Source: Mesostigma viride (lineage: Eukaryota; Streptophyta; Mesostigmatophyceae; Mesostigmatales; Mesostigmataceae). Taken from it: a stretch of DNA of 64,000 bases. The translations under genes and the position numbers were made by a program. Below, one piece after another: positions 40,849 to 52,403 of this stretch. The notes below the pieces were generated by a model, which ran no database searches, was not told where the DNA came from, and saw only the letters and a list, made by a program, of their open reading frames with translations. Position 1 is the stretch's first letter, and each line of letters opens with the position of its first letter. The stretch spans positions 3,206,266-3,270,265 of the forward strand of contig RPFO01000213.1 of the NCBI GenBank assembly GCA_009746045.1, given 5' to 3'.

Positions 40849-43800
40849 ATGGCGTTCGACTCCAAAGATATTATCGTCGAATTTGAAGACAACAACTTCC
40901 CAGTGAAGGATGACGACGTCACCGTCCAATGTACGCATTAAGTCGATGTGTAGTTGCATTCTACACAGAATTGTTTGTCATGCAGACATTGCTCTTGTGA
41001 CGTGTCCTCCCCTGACTTGACACTTAACCATCAAACCGTAGCGTCCAGGGGATGATATCCGTAAATCGCCCATTAATTATTGAAGTAACGTACAGGCGAC
41101 AGCGGATGCCAACGCAGAACATCTGCTTATACAGCCAAACGGACTCTTTTTAAAGCGGGGCCCGGGCACAAAAGGAGAGGGCCGTGCGTATGTGTATGAG
41201 TGTGCGCATGCGTGGATGTCTCACCTGGTAGAGTGGTCAAGGGGGGAAGGGGGGGAACAGGCAGGCACGGGGGGGGGGGAGGGTGGAAAGGGGCGACGAT
41301 GGCGAAAGGCAACACGAAATGAGGGACGGGGGGGGGGGCAGAGAGTGTGTCTGCATTTTTCCGCACTCAGCCTGATTGATCAGGTACGTATATCTTACGC
41401 ACACAACTGCAACATTGGTGGCAATACAATGACCCCAACTCACCCGGCCAATGCACCCACCCAACTCAACTGCCCATGTCACCCACCCAAGTCACCCGCC
41501 CAATCACCCACCCAACCCACCCACCCAACGCACCCCACCAACTCACCCACCCAACTCACCCGCCCAACTCACCACCAACTCACCCACCCAACTCACCCGC
41601 CCATTGCACCCCCCCAACTCACCCGCCCATATACCCAACCATACCCACCCAACCCAGCCGCCCAACTCACCCACCCAACTCACCCACCCAACTCACCCGC
41701 GAAATCACCCACCCAACCCACCCTTCCCTCATCGGCATCCCCACCACTGCCGCCGCCACCACCAACAACAACACCAACAAGAACCCTCTCAGCTGCTTAC
41801 CTATCAGTATCTATTTGCTCACACTGCTTATATAAACAAGGCGTCTCTAACGCACTGTTAACCTGCTCCATAGGCCTGCACGGTGTATCTGAGCTATGTA
41901 ATTGTGCGGTTTATCTGCGCTATGTAATTGTGCGGTTTATCTGCACTATTGAGTTGCAATGTTCATCTGCGCTATTTTGCTGCACGCTTTATCTGTCCTT
42001 GTTTATTTCGCGGTTCATCCGTGTGCGTGCGCCCGCCCGCGCGCAGTGCTGTCCCTGTGCACCACCTTTGGCGTGGCGCCCAGGGACCTGGTCTCCAAGT
42101 ACGAGCTGTTCCACCTCAACCGCGCGTTCTCGGACTGGACGGTCACCAGCCAGCGGGTGGAAGGGTTCCGAAGCTATCTGACGGACGTTATGAGCCGCAA
42201 CATGAGGAAGCAGCTGCAGGGGAAGCCGGGTGCCAAGGGGGGCCTGATGGATGACAGCAATGGATTGTGAGTGGCATGAATGCGTCCATTCGCTATCGAA
42301 CGCCTTAGTTTTGTTTCATCTAATTTAATCCGGATTCAATTCACAGTGTAGTCACCTTGATAGTAAGTATCCTAATCAATGTGTACTCATTAGTACACTA
42401 GTCAGGAATATACTAGCCTATGTGTACTCATTAGTACACTAGTCAGGAATATACTAGCCTATGTGTCTCTGGGGATGTCGCAGAGCGCGCTGTTGGGAGC
42501 GGCATCTTGCGTAGGCTTTGAAAGGTGGTGGCCTTGTAGGGGCATTTCACGGTGCATAGCGCTTGGTGCCTGGAACTGTGGCGGGCGTGTGTTCCGTTGT
42601 CTCTGCGCCATGATGCCACAGCCCAGGGAATAGGAGCAAGTGTAGGAACTGTGCTAGTTGTGAGATTGTCCACCACTAGGCCTTAGCCGACATCACAGCT
42701 AGGCAGGGGATAGGAAGCGTGATGCCTCTACTAGTAGGACAGTGTGTCCTTGGCTGATTGTGGTGGCCAGCGAATCTTATTCACTCACTGTGCAGAGCTC
42801 ATGGCTTGCGTACTGAACTCCCTGCCCATACTTGCCACCCTGTCCATGCTTCCACCCACCCATGATACGTAATCATCATGTCATGCCCATACTTTATCAC
42901 CATGTCATGCCCATACTTTATCACCATGTCATGCCCATACTTTATCACCATACCCTCACTGTTGCCATTACAACCACCAACGTACTCACCACCTGGTTAT
43001 TATTACTATTATTGTTATATTTTTTTGTTATTATTAGTATGATCCCTGTCCTGGTGACCGTCGACATTATTGTCTCGTTGTTATCTTTGTGATTATTGTC
43101 ACGATGGTTGTTGTTATCATTATTGTCTGGTTGTTATCTTTGTGATCATTGTCACGATGGTTGTTGTTATCATTATTGGCTTGTTATTTTCGGGGTTATT
43201 GTAACGATGGCGGAGGTCATGATCACTGTCCTATTGTTATCGCTGTGATCACTGTCACGTTGGGCGGGCACAGCCTGGGCTCCAGTGACGCGGCCATCCA
43301 AGCAGCGCTGTGGGAGGGACGGGAGAGCGTTGGCGGCAAGTCCTCCATGCTGACACCCGCCACCACGAAGCGGCAGAAACGCGAGGGGGTGGCCGAGGCG
43401 CTCGCCAAGAGCGCCACCCCCGTGCCCGTGATGCCCAGCCCCGGCACCCCCTCCCCGGTGGGCCAGCCGCGGTCCTCCCTATCGGCCACCCCCGTGAGCC
43501 ACACGCCAGGGGCGTTCAAGACCAGGGTCGTGCGGGGAGCCATCCAACAGATTATCAACGGGCATCTGCCGAGGGCGGGGGAGGCGGTCGATGAGGAGGG
43601 GGCACCGCTGGTGTCCGAAGGGTGTGACCTGGAGGTGTTGGGCGGGCCAGGGCCTGACGGGTGGCAGCGCGTGCGGTACATGAGTGACCGGCTACAGGAC
43701 AAGGTAGGCGCGTCGCCAGGGCCTTTGTGTGTGGGAAGCGGCGGGGGGGGGGGGGGGGCGGGGGGAAGCCAGAGGCACACAAGAGGGGGCAGGCTGGTTA

Positions 43801-44215
43801 TGTTTTCCTCTTTTTGTTTCCCTTTTTCTGGTACGTACAAATCATTTTGTTATATACATCCATCATGTTATGATTTTTCTGCAGCCTCCCAATTATTTGA
43901 GCTCTTGAATGTGGTTGTGGTTTTGTGCCGGCGTTTTTCCGGCGAAAGGGGGCAGCCGGTGCATGCCTTGGGTTCATGTCGAGAATGATGGGAGTGCCTT
44001 GTTCAGGATGGGTTGGGGGCGTATCACCTACATCGAGGTAGTTTGTGGAATGCCGTGCATTGCCTGCGCTTGGTGGGAAACTATGACCTGGCACGTCTAT
44101 TTCCAGTTGTGTGTGTGCATTTTGATGGCATGGCAACACATGATTGGCTTTGCACCACATGGCATGCGCAGCTGTGGCCAAGGATGGGCATCGTCAGCTG
44201 CTCATGCTGTTGTAC

Positions 44216-44249
<34 letters not shown>

Positions 44250-47200
44250 TAATATCATTGTCACATATTTATAATAGCAATAATAATAACAACAATAATA
44301 CATTCAAATAAATAGGAAATAATATAAACAATTACAAATCAATAGCAGCATGATAACGATAATGACTTTCACCCCCATCACTCACCACGTGTGCCTTGCA
44401 GGCCGCGGTGTGGGAGGATCGGATTCTGGCGTTTGGCGATGAGCTGGCGCGGCGGCTGGGGCTTGAGAGCTTCCCACCCGTGAACGTGGCCATCCAGGTA
44501 TGGAGGGGGGGTGCAGCCATGTGAGGGTGGATTTGTTACTACTTCTCAACGTTGCCTATCACGATTAGCGGCCGATGTGTGTATGGTGTGCGTATGCGCA
44601 GTACATGCGGGGAGAGCAGGGGGAGTAGCGTCTGTGTGGGGTGCGAACTGCTCTGGTAGCAGCGCATTAAAAAAAAAAAATAAAAGAAATCCGCAGCACG
44701 TCTGCTCTGGTAGCAGCACGTTCCGAGTTACTGTGGGGTCGTACTTTGCTGACTCTGCCACCTCGTCTTTGACCATAATATACTGGGTCTGCCAGCTATA
44801 GTGGCCACCCCAAGCTTCTGCCTTGCACGACCTCTCTCCATGTGGAATTTGAACTCTAAAGCCTCGCTTTTCACCTTTATAATGAATATTCCCTATAATA
44901 CACTGGTTCCGCCCGCTTAAAGAGATACAGCGCCTTAAGGTCATACGTGCTGCACTCTTGTTGTCTGCAGGAGCCTGTCACGGTGGTGGGGCGCATTGTC
45001 AGCGATGGGGAAGGGCGGCTGAACGACAAATCGGTCCTGCTGGAGGGCAGGTATGCGTGGAGCAAGCCCGCACCTTTAAGGGCATCTGCGCTGTGCAGCA
45101 GTACTGCAGCCTACGGTGGGATAGGTCTTAGTGCAGCAGTACTGTTGCCTACGGTGGGATAGGTCTTAGTGCAGCAGTACTGTTGCCTACGATGGGATAG
45201 GTCTTAGTGCAGCAGTACTGTTGCCTACGGTGGGATAGGTCTTAGTGCAGCAGTACTGTTGCCTGCGGTGGGATAGGTCTTAGTGCAGCAGTACTGTTGC
45301 CTACGGTGGGATAGGTCTTAGTGCAGCAGTACTGTTGCCTACGGTGGGATAGGTCTTAGTGCAGCAGTACTGTTGCCTACGGTGGGATAGGTCTTAGTGG
45401 AGTGCGGCTTGTCGTTCACATCTGCACGCGCCTGCCTTGAAGCCCCCAGCGCATGCACTTACAAGCAGTCATTAATAATTTCCGTAGGGCCTCACTTCCC
45501 TCGTACAAAAATGGCAAGATATCCGCCTCTCCCTGTGTAGTTTGATGCTGTGTGGTGTTCTCTAATGCTTTTCAGTCCGTGCTTGTCTGCACCATGCATT
45601 CTGAGTTAACGCCCTGATGTGGGTCACACATCCCGACTGTTGACGTCGCCAGCAGAAATCACGCCATGCTGGTCAAGATGGTGGTCCCAACTTTACCCTG
45701 CGGTTGTCAACTGTTGTTGCCTTTGATGTTTTTTATCCCGCCAGCATGAAGCATTGCGGTGGCGCGCGCGTGAAGCTGGAGCTGCGCGATGTCCTGCAAT
45801 ACTCGGTCTTCCCCGGGCAGGTGCGGTGGCGATAGGATAGGATCGACTTCAGCAGCCTTAAACCTGGCTTTTTAGAGAGTAGTTGGTGCAGCTATCGATG
45901 TTCCCCCACTAGCCCATTTGCTTTCCTGCTCCTCCCACCCGTTTGTGCCCTTCCCCCGACTCCCCCCCCACACACACACACTACCCTCGATGCGTTCTCA
46001 CGACACCTGCGGTGTGGTCGCTGACTTTGCATCATCCCCACGCCCCCTCCTATAAATGCCCGACATGCCAGTTCTTTTGCCTTTTGTCCGGGGGGTGTCC
46101 CGGGACATTGTCGGATCGGCCTTCATATAGGCTCAAGGTACCCAAAATCCCCTAGCCCGCAGCCATCCACACCATGACCCGGATCCTACGAACTTGCATC
46201 TATATTTAATTTATTTCGCCCACAACAGATTGTGGGCGTGACTGGCTGCAACCCGAGCGGCCACTGCCTCGTGGCCCAGAAGGTCTACTGCTCGCTGCCG
46301 CCACCGCCACCCACACGACCACCCCGGTCCCTGTCAGGCCATGCAGCTGCCGCGGCCGAGAGCAAGGAGGGGGGGGATGGCCAGGCCACGTCAGCGAATG
46401 GGGCCACCGCCAATGGAGATGGCGCGGTGGCCAATGGGTCAGCGGCGAGTGGGCCCGCGAGCGACCAGGCTGCGGGGATCAAGGCGTGCCCCTTGTCCTT
46501 TGTGAGTCACGAAGAGCCGTGAGAAAGAGCATGGGTGCCCGGGAGAGTATTTTCGGCTGGCTTGGTGTATATTGGGGTGTGTATTTGGTATCAAAACCAG
46601 TGGTGAGTGGGCTGAATTTTCATCCTGGGTCGACATGGATGTAAAGTAGTGCCTATTTCCTTTTTGTGGTTAAGGACAAGCTGTGTTCTGTGCACGGCAT
46701 TCACCGGCCGTGTCGTAGTCCTTGCCAAGTGTGAACAGTACCCACACGCTGGATCGGCACATCTCCGCAAGCGCGGCGTCGTGGACTCTCAGAAAGCGGC
46801 GTCTCTGCCTGGCCTTACCCGCGGGACGCTGTGATGTGAGCTTGCGGGGATGAGGCATGAGACGCATACTCCTGGGATATGGATACGGGGCCACCTCCGC
46901 GCGCCTACCTGTGTGTCATCCGCCTCAACGCGCTTAGCTGTTTGTGAGCTATCAGACTTGTCACACGACCCACTTAACTTACTGGATCAATTGGCCAAGT
47001 TCCTGATTTCAAACACGAACAACGAGACATACTGTATTGCTGGCATACCATCTTGCCCCGACGAGGGTGCAGCCGTGCTCCTTTTCCGTAATGTGTATTA
47101 TTTGATTTGACTTCCAAAGATCCTCTGGTTGCTGCCATCCACCAGCTGGCATCGCTGGCCTGCTCTTCTGCTGGCACCCGCTCCTGCGGGATCTCGATGT

Positions 47201-50200
47201 GGCCGCTCGCGGCCTGCACGCAACCTTGCCAAGGCCGCGCTTCCCCTCTGCATAGGCAAGGTCCTGCCACTTTCCATTCAATGGGCAAGATAGGGGCCCT
47301 ACGCCCGTAAGGGTTCATAATGCCCGTAAGCTCATCCTGCGGCTAACATGACTGGCGCACCCGCTTGATGGGATTTGGTTCCGGCCCCCTCGATCAATCC
47401 AAAAAGAATCAAACGCTCCTTTGGATAGGCCAGCAGCCATCGAGTGGCCATTTGCTGGGTGATGTGCATGTTTGACACACACCCTGGTGTCCATCGCGAT
47501 CGTCTTTCCCCTGCAATTCCCTGCGGTGGTGTGTGCCCCCTTCACCACCACCACCACCACCACCACCATGATGGAGTGCTACGGCGATGCTGTGGCCCTT
47601 TGACTCGCTCATCTTGTTGATCAACACCCCCTGCTGCTCCTTCAACATTATGGCAAGCCTTGCGGAGCCGTGGAGCCGTGGCTGCGATGCGCGCCCTCAC
47701 GTCCCTGTCCTGTATCCCCCCCCCTCCCCTGTCCTCTGTCATGCACGGATGGCCTGTCCCAGGTGGTAGCGTCGGGCCCCTTCACCACGACCGAAGACCT
47801 CTCCTTCGAGCCCCTCGAGGATGTGCTCAGCTACGCGACGGAGCACAAGCCGGACGTGCTGATACTGGTGGGTGGCCATGCACCCACCGTTCACGGTAGT
47901 ACAATAGCGAATGTAGTATGACACTGCCAAATATTGCTTACAGCACGACTATAGTACAGTGTACCACTATAATACAATGTACTTAATATTGCTTACAGCA
48001 CAAGCCCGACGTGCTGTTGCATATGGGTGGATACGCCTGGAGCGCGACTAAAGTATACTGTGCCACTATAGTACAGTGTACCACTACAGTACAGTGTACT
48101 TATACCGTGTAGGCAAAGCGTGTAGTGAACTTGTATCATCAAGCTCTCTCCTTTAACCCGAGCGCTAGGCTGCTGTTGCTGGTGGGTGCCCATGCAGCCA
48201 CAACATACTGATGATGACCGTGTACCGTAGCACAGTGTAGGCACCTCTATGGTTATATTGAACTAGAGAATGGCCCAGGAGTTTGATCGTTGCCTGTTGA
48301 TGGGTGCCAATACAAGCATCTGTCCCGCCCGACCAGTGCGGGAACAGTGAAGGAAGCTGTCGCTTTCTACAGTGTGCTCACTTGTAGCATGTAGGTCATC
48401 CAACGACAGGTCTGTTAGTCAAGTTTGCCTTGCGAAGCTAGCAGCGTTGAATAGCTGCCAGCGTTGTTCATCCTTTCGACACCATGAGACTAGTGGCAAT
48501 CGTTCCAATCATCTGTCATCGTGCAAGCTGCCGAATCAATTTGGTTTCTCGCGCTGGAAGCGGGTTTGCCTGAAGGCAGGACGGCAAGGTAGGTGGCTGG
48601 GGAGGTGGATGGCGAGGTGGATGGGGAGGTGGATGGGGATGGGGATCACATGGGGGCTTGTGGTTGCTTGTTTCGGTGCCGGTGGGGGTGGAGGAACATG
48701 GATGGGGACATGGATGGCTTGGGAACTGATGGGGAGCGAATGGCGTGGATGGGACTAATGGGGTGGTGGGAACACGGACGGCTTGGGGCGACCCACCGAA
48801 TGACTCGCCTGCCTGCCTGTCTGCCTGTGCATCCGTCACTCGCGTGCTTGTGCATGAGTCGCTTTGTTCTTGCACTAATTTCATTTGTTCTGACTCTATC
48901 TTATCTGTTCTTGATCTATTACATCTAATCTTGCTCTATTTTATTTGTTCTCACTCTACTTGATTTGTTGTTACTCTGTCTCATTTGCTCTTGCTCTATT
49001 TCATGTTGTACGGCAGCTGGGCCCGTTTGTAGACCGCACGCACCCGCTCGTGCGGCAGGGCGGCGTGGACGCGCGCTTCGAAGACATCTTCGCACACGAG
49101 GTCCACGACAGGGTACGCCACGGGGCTGCATATCCGTGACGCCCCTGATTCCATGTCGATACCTGCTATAAAAAGCAATGGCCGACTTGGGGCGAAATTC
49201 CTTAGCCAGTCCTCCGCAAGGCCGCTTGAGTATGTTGTCCCAATAAAGATCTGTAAGTACAGCACATTGTAAGAGCAGGCCCGTGACAGTGAGGTCGTTG
49301 GCTTGTAGTTAGGGTAGCTGGGACAAACGCCCTCTAAGTGTGGGAGTCCTAATCAACATACTTAGGGCGAGAGCATATTAGATAGCGCCTGTCCCAGCTA
49401 TGCCAACCACAAGCCAACGGCCTCCTTGTCACGGGCCTGCTGGTGGTATTCAAAAGGTTGTTGCGGTGTCGATGAGCCTGCTATTAACCTTGGCGTCACT
49501 GGACCCATGGTTGCTGCTGAATGGTAATGCAGGAGCCGCATGCCTTCCTGCACGCAAGCCCCAAAGCCAGCAGGAGCCCTGGGTGATGCGGGCACCCGGG
49601 CATTCTCCGGGTTGCCCCATTTTCTTTTCTTAATTCTCATCGGACGAAATATTCAGCCCGACCAATATGTACTGGAAACCAACCCCAGTGCCACCCGTGG
49701 CCCGCACATGCATGCTAGGTGCTACCCGAACCTTTCGAGGCCGAACTGACTTGTATGTGCAAGGCCGTGCGGATGCCTAATATAGACAGAGCAGTGTGTC
49801 TAGTGTAGAGGCCTGAATCTGATAGAGGCCTTAACTTAGTAGATGTGTGGGTAGAGGCCTGACTTGAAAACTTTTCTGGATAGAGGCCTGTACCTATTAG
49901 ATGTCTTGCTGACCCACTCATGTTCTTATGCTGCCTCACCTGCCCTTCCACCCCACCTGCCCCTTCCACCCCACCTGCCCCTTCCACCCCACCTGCCCCT
50001 ACCACCCAACCTGCCCCTTCCACCCCACCTGCCCCTTCCACCCCACCTGCCCTTTCCACCCCACCTGCCCCTTCCACCCCACCAGGTGCAGGAGTACCTG
50101 ACCAAGCAGGCGTTGGCGGGCGCTCGCTGCCACGCGATTCTTGTGCCGTCACCGCTGGACGCGCACCACGCCCCCCTGTTCCCCGCGGTAAGCCTTGCTT

Positions 50201-52336
50201 CACAGACGGGACTGCGCTGCTCCCTCTCTTGCCAGCCAGCCGCGCGGGCAGGCAGCCAGCCAGCCAACAAACCAGGCACAGCCTGCCAGCTAGCGCCACA
50301 ATTCAGGTCCATGCATGGTTGCTTCTGGTGCGTGCATACCCACACAGTTGGGGGGCAACCGCAGACAACCCCCCACCGCTGCTGCCTGTTGTCACCGCCC
50401 ACCAACGGAAGATGATGACGGAGTCCGCCTGGCGTTTGGAGTCTCCCATCGCCACATCGCCCAGTCAATTTTTCTTGGGGCATCGTCATCATGGAGATGG
50501 GAGCGGATAACCACATTTTCACCCGGGCTTGCTGTATGTCATTACCACATTCTCACCCGGGCTTTGCTGTATGCCATCTCGTGCGATGTGTTCCTCTTAA
50601 CGCATGCTGTGGTGACTGCCCCACTGACCCTCTCATGCCCCACAGACCCTCTCATGCCTCATGCCGGAAGCATGTTGGAGTAGCCCCGCCGCAGTTCCAT
50701 GCTTACATATAACCCGGCCCCACCTGCGTTGCTGCCTTTGTCTTGCCCACCCCCTCAACCATGTGGGCTGCCTCCCACAGGCCCCCTTTGACGTGGACGA
50801 GGAAGACGTGGAGGGTGGCAAGGAGGGAGCCAAAGTGAGTGGCGGGTGGCAGTAACCACATGCAGGCTTGGGACACGATTCTATCTGTTGTTGCTCCCTT
50901 TGTTGCTTCCTTGGTTGCTTCCTGTGTTGCTTCCTGTGTTGCTTTGTTGCTCCCTTAGTCCCTTTCCATTGTTCAAAATGTGAGGGCCGGTGCGACACAC
51001 CGAGGCCTCGGCATCCTGCTTGCCGCATGATGTGTCGCATGGACTGCATCGGCCTCCTGCTTGCTCATGTCGCACTGTGTCGCTGGGTGCCCCATCTCAC
51101 CTGGTACCCCTCCCCGCCTGCCCATCTTGTTTGCCCTCCTGCCCGTGTGCTCTCACTCACAGGTTACCTGCGTCAGCAACCCCTGCACCATCCGCTGCGG
51201 GGAGGTGTGTGCACACATCTTTGTTCCTTGTTCCTTGTCTCCTTGTCTCCTTGTCTCCTTGCTCCTTGCTCCTTGCTCCCTGCTCCTTGCTCCTTGCTCC
51301 TTGCTCCCTGCTCCTTGCTCCTTGCTCCTTGCTCCTTGCTCCTTGCTCCTTGTTTGTGTAGTACGTGCCAGACACTGTATGCAGTTGCTCCCATGCCCCT
51401 GTCTCCCTCTCCCGACTCATCCCCCCCCCCCCCCAAACACCACGCATCACAGATACCGACAGACACGGCATCCACTGCGGGCAAATTCATCCCTTGCCGT
51501 CCATTGGTTGGCCAACAGGCGGGCATGATTTCCTCGTCTCGCCTCATCATGAGACAACCGTGTGCTTGTACTCGTGTTTTCCTCATTGGATGCTGCGTGG
51601 TGGCGTGGGGCCTGTGTTCTGTGCGATTGGTCTCTTGGATACCCAAGGAGGGAGTTCAATCCTTTATAACATCAAGTCCTCCAAAATGCATTGTGGCTGA
51701 ATGCAGTTGGTGCTGGCGCTCTCCACGGTCGACGTGCTCAAGCACCTGAGCGCCGAAGAGATCTCCCGCGGGCACTCGAGCGACCGCCTCAGCAGGCTGG
51801 CCAGCCACCTGGTGGGGCAGAGATGGTGCGTGGCCGTCCCAAGAGTATGGCACTTGACTTTTGTGTGCTTTTCGTGGATTGTTCAATTAGATTATAACTA
51901 AATGGATCACTAGACAACATTTGCTATCGGATTATAACGATTGGATCACTAGACAACATTTGCTATCGGATTATAACGATTGGATTACTAGACAACATTT
52001 GCTATCGGCTATTTGCAACCTGCTACGAAATTCGGCTGGACTGATCACTGACTTGAGGTGTTGAAGCAGCTTTGCGGTTGTCAGCCTGTGGGTAGCAACA
52101 GCCATATTTTCGAGTGGTAAGTCAGCCGTTGTGGACTTGCCGCCGAGCAGATTGTCTGTTTGCATGTTCAGTGCATTGCGGCCACATATCTTGGCAAACC
52201 CTCACACACACACAATTCAGCCCATCTTCTTTCACCCTTTCTTCCTTTTCACTCGTTTCTTCTTTCCCTCAACATTATTGTCCGCTCTTCTCACATTTCT
52301 ATCCCTCGCGCCCCCACCACCCCCCCCCACCCCCCC

Positions 52337-52403
<67 letters not shown>

